Shown: piece after piece, positions 16,695-25,495 of the stretch | Layout of the letters: the number at the start of each line of letters is the position of its first letter | Position numbering within the stretch: position 1 is the first letter of the stretch | NCBI RefSeq assembly: GCF_009829685.1 | Contig: NZ_VWSD01000001.1 | Span: 1-64,000, forward strand | Direction: 5' to 3' | Source of the DNA: Cellulomonas citrea | Lineage (GTDB): Bacteria; Actinomycetota; Actinomycetes; Actinomycetales; Cellulomonadaceae | Length of the DNA stretch: 64,000 nt | The notes under the pieces: model-generated | Seen by the model: only the letters and a program-made list of their open reading frames with translations | The model's database searches: none | Told to the model about the DNA's origin: nothing | Program-made: the position numbers and the translations under genes

Positions 16695-18389
16695 TCAAGC
16701 CCTCGCCGGCGCCCCTGCGCCCGACGGGACGTCCCATGCGACCGACCGGAGCCCACCGGGCACCCGTGCCGTGTCGATCCAGACCGCGCTGTCGCGCACC
16801 AGGCCACCGGCCGTACCCGACCGGGCGACGACCGCCTGCTCGAGCTCCGGTGCCAGCGGCAGGTCATCGCCGCCGACGTTGACCAGGCACAGGCCCGCCC
16901 CCCGGGTGAAGGCGAGCACGGCGGGGTCGGGGTGGTCGACCCAGCGCAGCGGTGCGCCGGGGGCGAACACCTCACGTCGGCCGCGCACCAGCCGGCGGTA
17001 GAGCGCGAGGAACGAGCCGTCGTCGCGCGCCTGCCGGTCGACCGCGTACCCCGCGAACCAGTCCGGGGCCGGTAGCCAGGGGGCCGCCCCGGTCGGGTCG
17101 CTGAACCCGAGCCGCGGGGCGTCGGCACGCCACGGCAGCGGCACCCGGCACCCGTCGCGGCCGAGCTCACGCCCGCCCGAGCGCACCCAGATCGGGTCCT
17201 GCCGCACGTCGTCGGGCAGGTCGAGCACCTCGGGCAGGCCGAGCTCCTCCCCCTGGTAGAGGTAGACGCTGCCGGGCAGGGCGAGCAGCAGCATGACGGC
17301 GGCCCGGGCGCGCGCGGCACCGACGGCCAGGTCCACCGGGCCGGTGCGCCGGGCCGCGGCGAGCAGGTCCTGCGGGTCGGGGGCGGACAGGTCCTGGACC
17401 TGCCCGTACCGGCTGACGACGCGGTGCACGTCATGGTTGTTGAGGGTCCAGGCGGCGGGTGCGCCCAGTTCGTCCGCCGTGGCCAGGCCGGACCGCACAG
17501 CGCCGGCCAGCCGGTCCGCGTCCCAGGGCTGGACGAGCAGGTCGAAGCAGAACGCCTGGTGCAGCTCGTCGGGGGCCAGGTAGGGCCGCAGCCGCTCGGT
17601 GCCGTCCACCCACAGCTCCCCGATGAAGTACTTGGGGTCGGGGCGGTACTCCTGCGCGATGCGCCGCCACGTGCGGTAGATCTCGTGCACCTCGGGCTGG
17701 TCCCACATGGGGTGCCGGTCGACCGCGCCGTCGGCGGGCAGGTCGGGCAGGTGCTCGGCGACGACGAGCCCGTGCGCCACGTCGATGCGGAACCCGTCGA
17801 CGCCGAGCCCGAACCAGAACCGCAGCACGTCCTCGAAGTAGGCGCGCACGCTGGCGTCGCGCCAGTTGAAGTCGGGCTGGCTGGCGTCGAAGGAGTGCAG
17901 GTACCACTGGCCGTCGGCGAGGCGCGTCCAGGCCGGGCCGCCGAAGACGGACTGCCAGTTGTTCGGCGGCAGGGCCCCACCGGGGCCGCGCCCGTCGCGG
18001 AGCACGAACCGTTCGCGCTGCTGGGACCCGACGGGGGCGCCGAGCGCCTCGCGGAACCACGGGTGCTCGGTGGAGCAGTGGTTGGGGACCAGGTCGAGCA
18101 GCACCCGCAGACCGCGACGGTGGGCCTCGGCGACCAGGTCGACGAGGTCGTCGGTGGTGCCGTAGGTCGGGTCGATCGCGAAGTAGTCGGCGATGTCGTA
18201 GCCGTGGTCGCGCTGCGGGGAGACGTAGCAGGGGTTGAGCCACAGCGCGTCGACGCCCAGGTCGACGAGGTGCCCGAGGCGGGTGCGCAGCCCGGCCAGG
18301 TCGCCCACGCCGTCGCCGTCGCCGTCGGCGAACGAGCGCAGGTAGACCTGGTACACGACCGCGTCGGACCACCAGGAGTCGTTCGTCAC
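16695..18389 (-). CDS. GH13 alpha-glucosidase/oligo-1,6-glucosidase
   Basis: A 564-residue intracellular GH13 enzyme of the oligo-1,6-/alpha-glucosidase group. Catalytic residues: D203 ([12 protein letters not shown]), E258 (YFIGELW) and D320 (LNNHDVHR). Region I is DLVPNH (99-104). The QPDFNWRD loop (171-178) is typical of exo-acting alpha-glucosidases. The residue after region II is A205-H206 rather than V-I/T, so alpha-1,4 preference is more likely than alpha-1,6. No signal peptide. It is the first gene of the six-gene minus-strand operon ending in LacI. A palindrome resembling a LacI operator lies 27 bp upstream of the start. Confidence 0.87.
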   Translation of the reverse strand: MTNDSWWSDAVVYQVYLRSFADGDGDGVGDLAGLRTRLGHLVDLGVDALWLNPCYVSPQRDHGYDIADYFAIDPTYGTTDDLVDLVAEAHRRGLRVLLDLVPNHCSTEHPWFREALGAPVGSQQRERFVLRDGRGPGGALPPNNWQSVFGGPAWTRLADGQWYLHSFDASQPDFNWRDASVRAYFEDVLRFWFGLGVDGFRIDVAHGLVVAEHLPDLPADGAVDRHPMWDQPEVHEIYRTWRRIAQEYRPDPKYFIGELWVDGTERLRPYLAPDELHQAFCFDLLVQPWDADRLAGAVRSGLATADELGAPAAWTLNNHDVHRVVSRYGQVQDLSAPDPQDLLAAARRTGPVDLAVGAARARAAVMLLLALPGSVYLYQGEELGLPEVLDLPDDVRQDPIWVRSGGRELGRDGCRVPLPWRADAPRLGFSDPTGAAPWLPAPDWFAGYAVDRQARDDGSFLALYRRLVRGRREVFAPGAPLRWVDHPDPAVLAFTRGAGLCLVNVGGDDLPLAPELEQAVVARSGTAGGLVRDSAVWIDTARVPGGLRSVAWDVPSGAGAPARA

Positions 18390-18415
18390 CGTTGCTGCAC
18401 CGCCATCGTCGCCGG

Positions 18416-18435
18416 GGTTAACTGTTTAGTTGACC
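18416..18435. promoter_or_regulatory. LacI-type operator candidate, alpha-glucan operon
   Basis: GGTTAACT-GTTT-AGTTGACC: two 8-bp half sites inverted with one mismatch, in the leader of the first operon gene. It is the most AT-rich spot in the area. Its position before the operon, and a LacI gene at the operon's end, support it as the repressor's binding site. Confidence 0.5.
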
Positions 18436-18566
18436 GAAATACTGGCGGGGAAACGGAGGGCTGTCAAGCCCCCCGTGGCAGCGCGCGGCGCAGCCCGACG
18501 AGGACGGGTCGCACGGGGGTCACGAACCGGTCGTCGCGCCGAGGCCGGACGGCTATAGTGCGTCGC

Positions 18567-18911
18567 ATGGTACCGGGCGACAGCGCCATCCTGGCGAACC
18601 TGCGCCGCGGTGCGCTCGAGTACTGCGTGCTCGCCGCGCTCGGCGCCGGGCCGCGGTACGGCCTGGACATCGCGCGCAGCCTGAGCCGCGACGGCGTCCT
18701 CATGGGCGGCGAGGGGACGCTCTACCCGCTGCTCGGCCGGCTGCGGAAGTCCGGCTGGGTCCAGACCACCTGGCAGGAGTCCCCCACCGGGCCGCCGCGC
18801 CGCTACTACCGGCTCACCGCCGACGGCGAGCACGCCCTCGCCGAGTTCACCCGGATCTGGGGACCGTTCCGGGACGCCGTCGACACCGCACTCACCAGGG
18901 GAGAGATCTGA
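18567..18911 (+). CDS. PadR-family transcriptional regulator
   Basis: A 114-residue PadR-type winged helix: [25 protein letters not shown] (about 14-38), the recognition-helix region [18 protein letters not shown] (about 48-65) and the wing with [17 protein letters not shown]. The start at 18567 is ATG. Its TGA overlaps the ATG of the next gene (TGATG), coupling it to a HAAS-domain membrane protein. PadR plus HAAS pairs are common in actinobacteria and Firmicutes; the membrane partner is thought to relay or modulate the signal. Its target is unknown but is probably its own operon. Confidence 0.88.
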   Translation: MVPGDSAILANLRRGALEYCVLAALGAGPRYGLDIARSLSRDGVLMGGEGTLYPLLGRLRKSGWVQTTWQESPTGPPRRYYRLTADGEHALAEFTRIWGPFRDAVDTALTRGEI

Positions 18912-19510
18912 TGGAACCGGCAGCCGAACGGGCCGCGACCCGCTACCTCGACGACCTGGGCCGCATGCTCACACCCGCGCCGCCCGTGCAGCGGGCCGAG
19001 GTGCTCGCCCAGGTCCGCGAGCATCTCGACGAGGCGTTCGCCGAGCTGGGCCCGGAGCCCACCGAGGCCCAGGTGCGCCAGGTGCTGGCCGATCTCGGCC
19101 CGGCCGAGCAGATCGCCGCCGACGTGCTGCCCGCGACCCCACCGGCCACCCCGCTGCTCGCCCGGGCCGGTCTGCCGTGGGTGGTCGTCGGCCTCATGGC
19201 GCTGGGGTTCGTGCCGCCGTTCGGCTGGCTCGCGATGGTGCTGGGGCTCGTGCTCTTCCTCGTCTCACCGCTGTGGCACCGCGCGTGGAAGGTCGGCGGC
19301 ACGCTCGCCTACGTCCTCGTCCCGCTGCTCCTGTGGGGGGCCATGCGCCTCGGCACCGCCACCGACCCGTCCGTCGAGTCGCCGTCGGTCCTCATGCCGA
19401 GCACGTTCCTGTTCCCCTGGCTCATCCTGCTGGTCCCGCTCGGCTGGGTGGTGGTGGCCGTCGTGCTGGCCGTCCGGGTGAGCCGTCGGCCGCGTCCGAC
19501 CCGAGGCTGA
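18911..19510 (+). CDS. HAAS-domain membrane protein, PadR partner
   Basis: A 199-residue protein with a soluble N-terminal helical domain (about residues 1-75). RYLDDLGRMLTPAPPVQRAEVLAQVREHLDEAFAEL is the pattern of HAAS/DUF1700-like domains that accompany PadR regulators. Four predicted membrane helices follow (about 85-105, 107-122, 133-148 and 165-190). It is translationally coupled to the PadR gene (TGATG). It is likely a membrane-bound signalling or sequestering partner of the regulator; the stimulus is unknown. Confidence 0.75.
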   Translation: MEPAAERAATRYLDDLGRMLTPAPPVQRAEVLAQVREHLDEAFAELGPEPTEAQVRQVLADLGPAEQIAADVLPATPPATPLLARAGLPWVVVGLMALGFVPPFGWLAMVLGLVLFLVSPLWHRAWKVGGTLAYVLVPLLLWGAMRLGTATDPSVESPSVLMPSTFLFPWLILLVPLGWVVVAVVLAVRVSRRPRPTRG

Positions 19511-19516
19511 GCCCCC

Positions 19517-20998
19517 TCAGCCGACCACCGGCGGGTCGGTGACCAGGTCGCGGGTCTCGTGCACACCGTCCGCCGCGGTCCAGCGCAGCACGGTGGCCCC
19601 GGTGTCCAGCTCCGTGACGAGCTCCGCGCGCTGCTCCCCCGACGTCCAGACCAGGTGCAGCCCCCGCTCGGCGGGCAGCACCTCGAACTCGCCGCCGAAG
19701 GCCGGGTGCGCGTTGCGGAACCGGCACAGCGCGAGCAGACCCGCGACCACCGGACGGGCCAGCTCGGCGGTCAGCTCGGGCCCGGAGTAGCGGTGCCGGT
19801 TGATGTCGCGCCCCACGCCGGAGCGGGCCAGCAGCTCCATGTCGTTGCGGCCGGCCAGCGCCCCCACGTAGTAGACCTGCGGGATCCCCGGGCAGAACAG
19901 CTGGACGGCGCGGGCCGCCAGGTAGCGGGCGTCGTGCGCACCCAGCGCGTCGTAGAAGGTGCAGTTCACCTGGTAGATGTCCAGGTTGGAGGCCGCAGCC
20001 CCGGTCGCCGCGCGACTGCGCCCGCCGCTGGCCTCGTGGATCGACTCGACGAGCGCGTCGAGCTGGTCGGCGGTCAGCAGCCCCGCCTCGCCGGTCTGCG
20101 GGTCCGGGCCGACGTCGACGATCCCGATGCCGTCGTGCGTGTCCAGCACCGTGACCGCGTTGGCGGGGCGGATGCCCAACCAGTGCACGAGCGGGGCGTG
20201 GTCACCGCTCGCCGCGGCGTGCAGCACGAGGGGCGGCAGCGCGAAGTCGTAGACCCGGTCCACCTGCCGGGCGATCTCGACCTGCCGCTGGAAGTACGAG
20301 TGCACCTCGACGAGCACCTCGAGCCCGCGGGCGTGCGCCTGGCCGGTGAGCTCGTCGATGAACGCGAACGTCTCGGGCGTCATGAAGCACGAGGTGCCCG
20401 GCGTCTTGACCGCATAGCCCGCTGCGTCCAGCCGGATCATCGAGACCCCCGCCGCGGCCAGCGCGTCGAGCACGCTGCGCAGGTAGGCCGCGCCCGCGGC
20501 CGAGTGCACGTCGATGTCGACCTGCTCGGACGTGAACGTGGTCCACACGAACCGCCGCCCCTGCCCCATCCGGAACGACGTGAACGGCAGCCCGGGCCGC
20601 GGCCGGTAGATCCGCAGCAGGTCTTCCTCGGTGGCCCCGTCCGGGAACACCGAGCCGAATGTGAGGAACATGTCCGCGTACGGCGAGGCGGCACCCCGTG
20701 CCTGGGCGTCCTGGAACTGCGCGCTGCGTGCCGAGACGTGGTTGACGATGACGTCGACCGTCACCTCGACATCGTCCGCGAGCGCCCGCACCGAGCCCCA
20801 GTCCCCCAGCCGCGGGTCGACGCTCGTGTGGTCCACCGGGTCGAACCCGGCGTCCGCACCGTCGTACGGGGTGAAGAACGGCAGCACGTGCACCCCGCCG
20901 AAGGCGCCCGCGAACGGGCCGGCCAGCACGTCGCGCACCCCGGCGAGGGTGCCGGCGAGGCGGTCGGCGTAGGCGATGAGCGTGACCTCGTTGCGCAT
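19517..20998 (-). CDS. sucP: Sucrose phosphorylase (GH13_18)
   Basis: A 493-residue protein that follows the Bifidobacterium sucrose phosphorylase sequence almost throughout: ITYADRL-like LIAYADRLAGT (7-17), VHVLPFFTPYDGADAGFDPVDHT (36-58), nucleophile D191 (IRLDAAGYAVKTPGTSCFMTP), acid/base E231 (VEVHSYFQRQVEIA) and D289 (LDTHDGIGI). It converts sucrose and phosphate to alpha-D-glucose 1-phosphate and fructose in the cytoplasm (EC 2.4.1.7). Length matches the family (about 490-505). It is a single gene with no adjacent transporter. Related glucosylglycerate or sucrose-6-phosphate phosphorylases are possible, but the local motifs favour sucrose. Confidence 0.88.
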   Translation of the reverse strand: MRNEVTLIAYADRLAGTLAGVRDVLAGPFAGAFGGVHVLPFFTPYDGADAGFDPVDHTSVDPRLGDWGSVRALADDVEVTVDVIVNHVSARSAQFQDAQARGAASPYADMFLTFGSVFPDGATEEDLLRIYRPRPGLPFTSFRMGQGRRFVWTTFTSEQVDIDVHSAAGAAYLRSVLDALAAAGVSMIRLDAAGYAVKTPGTSCFMTPETFAFIDELTGQAHARGLEVLVEVHSYFQRQVEIARQVDRVYDFALPPLVLHAAASGDHAPLVHWLGIRPANAVTVLDTHDGIGIVDVGPDPQTGEAGLLTADQLDALVESIHEASGGRSRAATGAAASNLDIYQVNCTFYDALGAHDARYLAARAVQLFCPGIPQVYYVGALAGRNDMELLARSGVGRDINRHRYSGPELTAELARPVVAGLLALCRFRNAHPAFGGEFEVLPAERGLHLVWTSGEQRAELVTELDTGATVLRWTAADGVHETRDLVTDPPVVG

Positions 20999-21108
20999 CA
21001 GGCGCTCCGTTCCGGGCGTGGGTCACCTGCGGCGGCAGGGGCGGGCGCGGCGTCGCGTCAGGCCCGTGCCAGGCACGCTACCGCCCGACGAGGACGGGCC
21101 GCCCGCCG

Positions 21109-21885
21109 TCAGGTGGCGGGGACGTCCGCCTCGACCTCACGCTTCCAGACCGGCTTCTCGGCGCGCCAGGTCTCGTCGTCCCGACCGAGCCGCCAGTAGC
21201 CCGAGACCGAGGCCGCTCGCTCGCGCGGCACGCCGCGGTCGAGCAGCAGGTGCCGGCGCAGCGTCCGCACCGCACCGGCCTCCCCGTGCAGGAAGACCTG
21301 CGGCGTCCCGGCGGGGAAGTCCAGCCCGGTCACCGCCGCGACCAGGCGTTCGCCGCGCGGGGCCCCGTCCCGGTGCACCCACACCACCTGGGCGTGCGCC
21401 GGTGCGACCAGCGGCACCTCGTCCGCCGGTCCGTCGACCTCGACGAGCACCCGGGCCACGGCGTCAGCCGGCAACGCCTCGAGGATGACCGCGACGGCCG
21501 GCAGGGCGCTCTCGTCGGCGACGAGCAGCTGCCAGTCGGCGGCCGGGTCCGGGAGGTACCCGCCACCGGGGCCGGCGACCAGCACCTCGTCCCCCGGCCG
21601 GGCGTCGCGCACCCACGGGCCGGCCAGGCCGCTGCCGTGCACGACGACGTCGAGGGTGAGCTCGTGCGCGGCCTCGTCCCAGGCCCGCACGGTGTAGGTG
21701 CGCATCGCCGGCCGGTCGGCGTCGGGCCGGTCGAACACGAGCTTGACGTACTGGTCGGCGAAGCCGTTGACCGGGAAGTCGTGCAGACCGGGCCCGCCGA
21801 GCACCAGCCGGACCATCGACGGCGTGAGCCAGGAGCGGGCGACGACGGTGGCGCGCCGGGGCGGCGGACGGTCACGGGGCGGCAT
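21109..21885 (-). CDS. Siderophore-interacting FAD reductase (SIP/ViuB)
   Basis: A 258-residue siderophore-interacting protein. The FAD-binding motif is MRTYTVRAWD (about residues 60-69), then DVVVHGSGLAGPWVRDARPGDEVLVAGPGGGY (about 79-110). The NAD(P)H domain has ADESALPAVAVILEAL (about 122-137), and FLHGEAGAVRTLRRHLL (about 198-214) completes the family. Such proteins reduce ferric siderophores in the cytoplasm to release iron. No siderophore transporter is adjacent. It lies 9 nt after a MerR gene on the same strand, so it may be co-transcribed with or controlled by it. Confidence 0.88.
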   Translation of the reverse strand: MPPRDRPPPRRATVVARSWLTPSMVRLVLGGPGLHDFPVNGFADQYVKLVFDRPDADRPAMRTYTVRAWDEAAHELTLDVVVHGSGLAGPWVRDARPGDEVLVAGPGGGYLPDPAADWQLLVADESALPAVAVILEALPADAVARVLVEVDGPADEVPLVAPAHAQVVWVHRDGAPRGERLVAAVTGLDFPAGTPQVFLHGEAGAVRTLRRHLLLDRGVPRERAASVSGYWRLGRDDETWRAEKPVWKREVEADVPAT

Positions 21886-21894
21886 GAGTCGAAC

Positions 21895-22527
21895 CTACGT
21901 CGCCGGTGTCCGGTGGCGCAGCGCCGCCGAGGCCGCGAGCGCCCTGATCCGGGCCACCTCGTCGGCCGGCAGGTCGAGCGACTCCAGCAGGCGCTGGTGC
22001 AGGTCGGGGTCGGCGCCCTCCGCGGCGGCGTGCCAGGCCTGCTGGCGGTCGGCGCCGATCCCGGCCCCGTCGAGCAGCGCGACCAGGGACTCCTTGTCCA
22101 GCGACCAGGTGCGCTCCCCCTCGCGACCGGCCGCGAGCGCCCCGAGGATCGTGCGCTGCCGGGCGCGCAGCTCGGCGATCTGGTCGTCGAGCTCACCGAG
22201 CCGGACGGCCAGGGCCGCGACGAGCTGCGGTGTCGCGGACTCGAGCACCCGGCCGATCTCGACGAGCGGCAGCCCGACCCGGCGCAACCGGCAGATCGTG
22301 GCGAGGCGCTCGACGTCGCGTGCGTCGTAGACCCGGTAGCCGGCCGCCGAACGCGCGGACGGGCGCAGCAGCCCGATCCGGTCGTAGTAGAGCAGCGCCG
22401 TGCGGGACAGGCCGAACCGCGCGGCCAGCCGCCCGACCGTCAGCTCCTCGGGTCCGCCGACGGCTCGTCCACCAGGCAGCAGCCCGTGCTCAGGTAGTGG
22501 TTCGCCTGCGCCTCGCGCAGCCGCCAC
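21895..22527 (-). CDS. MerR-family regulator (start uncertain)
   Basis: A MerR-type regulator. The HTH begins LTVGRLAARFGLSRTALLYYDRIGLL, followed by RSAAGYRVYDARDVERLATICRLRRVGLPLVEIGRVL, a long coiled coil and a helical C-terminus ending ASAALRHRTPAT. No ATG lies near the domain start. An in-frame GTG at 22527 is used here, which makes the gene overlap the end of the SRPBCC gene by 88 nt; a CTG start coupled to the SRPBCC stop at 22440 is the alternative. No Cys or other metal-binding tail is visible, so the inducer is unlikely to be a metal. It lies between the SRPBCC and SIP genes, all on the minus strand. Confidence 0.7.
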   Translation of the reverse strand: MAAARGAGEPLPEHGLLPGGRAVGGPEELTVGRLAARFGLSRTALLYYDRIGLLRPSARSAAGYRVYDARDVERLATICRLRRVGLPLVEIGRVLESATPQLVAALAVRLGELDDQIAELRARQRTILGALAAGREGERTWSLDKESLVALLDGAGIGADRQQAWHAAAEGADPDLHQRLLESLDLPADEVARIRALAASAALRHRTPAT

Positions 22528-22940
22528 AGCCGGCGCTGGTCGTCCGCCGTCCAGCCGAGCACGTCCGGCACCCCCTGCGGGCCCAGGGCGGTCGACGTCG
22601 TGCGCAGCCGCGCCGTCGTCGTCCGCGGGCCGGCGGCGCTCAGCTCGAACCGCAGCGTCCGGACGCTGAGCCCCGAGCGCACGGTCGTGTACTCGATCCG
22701 GGTCGGCGGCTCGTACCTCGTGGTGACCCATGTCTCGCCCCGCTCCCGCGTGAAGACGCAGCCCAGCTCGGCCGCACCGCTGTCGCTGTGCACCATGCTG
22801 CACGACCAGTCAGGGATCCAGTCGTACTCCCGGACCGGGCACAGCAGCGCGAACACCTCCTGCGGTGTGCCGGTGAACGTGAGCGGGATGTCGACGACGA
22901 GTCGCGCCGGCGCGACGACGGGCTGCGGTGTGGTGGGCAT
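22440..22940 (-). CDS. SRPBCC/START-like domain protein
   Basis: A 166-residue polyketide-cyclase/START-like protein. The helix-grip pattern opens VDIPLTFTGTPQEVFALLCPVREYDWIPDWSCSMVHSDSGAAELGCVF (about residues 14-61). The W-x-x-D-W region and the ETWVTTRYEPPTRIEY strand are typical of the SRPBCC family, which binds hydrophobic ligands. The C-terminus (about 130-166) is extended and its DNA overlaps the beginning of the MerR gene. Ligand unknown. Together with MerR it may form a ligand-binding/regulator unit (inference). Confidence 0.75.
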   Translation of the reverse strand: MPTTPQPVVAPARLVVDIPLTFTGTPQEVFALLCPVREYDWIPDWSCSMVHSDSGAAELGCVFTRERGETWVTTRYEPPTRIEYTTVRSGLSVRTLRFELSAAGPRTTTARLRTTSTALGPQGVPDVLGWTADDQRRLWRLREAQANHYLSTGCCLVDEPSADPRS

Positions 22941-22989
22941 GACCCCACGCTCGGGTGTGCACCCGTAGACAGGTCAAGGCGGTGCCGGC

Positions 22990-23532
22990 TCAGGGCCGGA
23001 TCACGGTGCAGGTGGAGGCCGGCAGCCCCAGCGCCTGGCGCAGCGCGTGCGAGCTCGACGCCCGGGTCTCGTTGAGCCGCTTGTCGTCGTCGGTGTGCGC
23101 CGCCATGTAGCCGTCCGTGGTGTACGGCGTCATGAGGAAGCTGTCGTAGGCCTGGACCGCGGCGATGAGGTCCTGGCCGAGCGGGGCGACGTCCGGCGGG
23201 AAGTCGATCGACTGCAGCGCGGCCACGAACGGGGTGTCGGCGTTGACCTGGCTGAGCAGGTCGTCGCGATGGGCGACACCACCCTCGCTCCTGATCGTCG
23301 CGTCCACGGCCTGCCAGGCGGGGTAGGCGGCGTTGACGGCGGCCGCATACGCCTGGGCCGCCGGTGACGCGCCCTCGCCCGGAACCGTGTCGCAGCGCCC
23401 CTGGCTGGCGGTCGCGCTCGTGCGCCTCGAGGGGTCCCACTCCCCGTGCCCCGGCTTGCTGCACCCGCCCAGCACGAGAAGAAGGACCACCATGCCTGCG
23501 ACGACGCTGCCCCCGACGATGCGCTTGCTCAC
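22990..23532 (-). CDS. Hypothetical lipoprotein
   Basis: A 180-residue predicted lipoprotein. A signal (MSKRIVGGSVVAGMVVLLLV) ends in the lipobox LGGC (Cys about residue 24), then a mature domain that is mainly helical, with one further Cys near residue 47 and one near 175 that could pair. No recognised domain. The pattern of ALQSIDFPPDVAPLGQDLIAAVQAYDSFL (about 105-133) looks like the amphipathic helices of four-helix lipoproteins, but this is weak. It stands alone between the SRPBCC gene and the ABC importer. Confidence 0.7.
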   Translation of the reverse strand: MSKRIVGGSVVAGMVVLLLVLGGCSKPGHGEWDPSRRTSATASQGRCDTVPGEGASPAAQAYAAAVNAAYPAWQAVDATIRSEGGVAHRDDLLSQVNADTPFVAALQSIDFPPDVAPLGQDLIAAVQAYDSFLMTPYTTDGYMAAHTDDDKRLNETRASSSHALRQALGLPASTCTVIRP

Positions 23533-23646
23533 CCGTGCTCACTCGGCAGCGCGGGCGGTCCTGCTGATCGCGGACCGCGCCGCGTCGTCCGATCGGCCCA
23601 GGTCAGCCGCGCAACCAGGGACGGCCGCCGGGGGTGCGAGCCGCCC

Positions 23647-24465
23647 TCACCCCTTGACGCTGCCCTGGGTGAGGCCGTCGACGATGTAACGCTGCATGAA
23701 CAGGAAGAACACGACGACGGGCACGAGCAGGATCACCGTGAGCGTCATGAAGAGCGGCCAGTCGGTGGTGAACTGCCCCACGGCCGAGTAGGCCAGCAGC
23801 ACGAGCGTCTGCTTCGCCGGGGTGCTGATGAAGACGTTGGGGGTGATGAAGTCGTTCCACACCCACATGGTCTGGAAGACGCTCACCGTGATGAGGATCG
23901 GCCGGATCAGGGGCAGCACGATCGCGAAGAAGATCCGCCCGGTGCCGGCGCCGTCGATGCGCGCGGCTTCGAGCACCTCGGCGGGCACGGTGCGCATGTA
24001 CCCGAGGATCAGGTAGTAGCAGAAGATGGCGCCGCAGCTGTAGATCACGACCAGCCCGTTGAGGGAGTCCACCAGTCGCGCGTCGACGAGCATCTGGTAG
24101 ATCGGGATGAGTGTGGCCTGCCCTGGGACGAGGAAGGCCACGGCGAGCAGGCCGCCGACGGCTGCGGTGAGCTTGGTCTTGCCGAGGATCATGCCGTAGG
24201 CGGCCATGGAGCCGACGAGCACCATGAGCGCGACCGAGAACACCGTGACGTACAGGGTGTTGAGGAACGAGCCGACCACGTTGGTGGTGGCGAAGACCTG
24301 AGCGTAGTGAGCCAGAGTGGCGTGGATGGGCAGCGCGAGAGGCGATCGGGCGGTCTCGTCCTGGCTCTTGAAGGTGTTGACGAGGATGTAGTAAAAGGGC
24401 ACGGCCATCGCAGCGGCGATGATCAGCATGATGGCCGACGTCAGCCATCCACGGGTGCGAGTCAT
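23647..24465 (-). CDS. Sugar ABC permease, MalG type (second locus)
   Basis: A 272-residue CUT1 permease with six predicted membrane helices. The EAA loop reads EVLEAARIDGAGTGRIFFAIVLPLIRP (about residues 177-203), and the C-terminus GLTQGSVKG is typical of MalG-type subunits. The ATG at 24465 is chosen because its ATGA overlaps the preceding permease stop. It is the last gene of the binding protein-permease-permease unit. No ATPase gene is present. Its cargo should match the GH43/GH29 enzymes of this locus, i.e. an arabinose-, xylose- or fucose-containing oligosaccharide (inference). Confidence 0.9.
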   Translation of the reverse strand: MTRTRGWLTSAIMLIIAAAMAVPFYYILVNTFKSQDETARSPLALPIHATLAHYAQVFATTNVVGSFLNTLYVTVFSVALMVLVGSMAAYGMILGKTKLTAAVGGLLAVAFLVPGQATLIPIYQMLVDARLVDSLNGLVVIYSCGAIFCYYLILGYMRTVPAEVLEAARIDGAGTGRIFFAIVLPLIRPILITVSVFQTMWVWNDFITPNVFISTPAKQTLVLLAYSAVGQFTTDWPLFMTLTVILLVPVVVFFLFMQRYIVDGLTQGSVKG

Positions 24466-25412
24466 GTGTATCGCGCCTCCAGACGGCGGCTGATGGTCAT
24501 CTGACCGAGGATGATGGCCCCGACCAGAAGCAGGAACAGGACGGCCAGCGCTGAGGCCTTGCCGATGTCGGCCTGGGCCACTCCTTGCTCGATCAACGAC
24601 TGGGTGACGGTGCGGGTGGCGAAGCCTGGTCCACCGTGGGTCAGGGTGAATGGCAGGTCGTAGACCTTCAGTCCCCCGGTCATCAGCAGCAGCTGGCTGA
24701 CCGTGATCGCGGGGGTCAGCAGGGGCAGCGTGATCGACCGGAACATCCTGACGCGTCCGGCGCCGTCGATGGTGGCCGCGTCGTAGTAGTCGCTCGGGAT
24801 CGACTGGAGGTAGGCGAGGTAGAGGATGGCGTGCCAGCCGGTCTGTGCCCAGACGGCGACGACGATCACCGAGATCTGGGCCAGGCGCGGGTCGGAGAGC
24901 CACGGCACCGGGCCGATGCCGGCCACAGCGTGCAGCGCGCTGTTGAGGACCCCGGAGCCGAGCGGGTTCAGGATGAAGCCCCAGACCATGCCGAGCACGG
25001 CGATGCTCGGCACCGCGGGGAAGAAGAATACCGAGCGGACCACGTCACGCCCGAAGAAGCGGGTGTTGAGGACCACCGCCAGCGGGATCGCCAGGCAGGT
25101 GACCAGGACGGTCGTCACGACCGCGTAGCCGAGGGTGAACCACAGCGCGGAGAGCATCTCGGGGTCTTTGAACGCCGAGGCGTAGTTCGCAAAGCCGATC
25201 CAGTGCATGTCGGTCGTGTACCCGTTGGCGTCGGTGAAGCTGAACCACAGGCTCTGGCCCAGGGGGATCGCATACAGGACCACGAAGATCGCGATGATCG
25301 GGGCCAGGAAGAGCCACGGGCCGCCCGAGGCGGCAAAGCGCCGACGAGCGCGTGGGCGACCCGCGAGCGCCGTTCGCGGGATGGCCGCCGAGTGTGACAG
25401 CGACAAGGCCAT
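24462..25412 (-). CDS. Sugar ABC permease, MalF type (second locus)
   Basis: A 316-residue CUT1 permease. After an N-terminal basic tail, six membrane helices begin near residue 32 (PWLFLAPIIAIFVVLYAIPL). The EAA loop is DYYDAATIDGAGRVRMFRSITLPLLTP (about residues 206-232). MALSLSHS is chosen as start because the region further upstream forms an intercistronic hairpin and does not encode the family's N-terminus. It overlaps the next permease by ATGA and lies 83 nt after the binding-protein gene. Confidence 0.9.
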   Translation of the reverse strand: MALSLSHSAAIPRTALAGRPRARRRFAASGGPWLFLAPIIAIFVVLYAIPLGQSLWFSFTDANGYTTDMHWIGFANYASAFKDPEMLSALWFTLGYAVVTTVLVTCLAIPLAVVLNTRFFGRDVVRSVFFFPAVPSIAVLGMVWGFILNPLGSGVLNSALHAVAGIGPVPWLSDPRLAQISVIVVAVWAQTGWHAILYLAYLQSIPSDYYDAATIDGAGRVRMFRSITLPLLTPAITVSQLLLMTGGLKVYDLPFTLTHGGPGFATRTVTQSLIEQGVAQADIGKASALAVLFLLLVGAIILGQMTISRRLEARYT

Positions 25413-25451
25413 GGAAGGGGTGCCTCTCTCGGTCGAGGTGAAACGGGAGGT

Positions 25452-25488
25452 GCCTCCGCGGCAGATCGCTTGGGTCCGCCGCGGAGGC
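25452..25488. terminator. Intercistronic hairpin after binding-protein gene
   Basis: GCCTCCGCGGC and GCCGCGGAGGC form a perfect 11-bp stem with a 15-nt loop, placed in the 83-nt gap between the binding-protein gene and its permeases. Such hairpins often stabilise the upstream part of the message or partly terminate, so that more binding protein than permease is made. Confidence 0.6.
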
Positions 25489-25495
25489 GTCGGCG

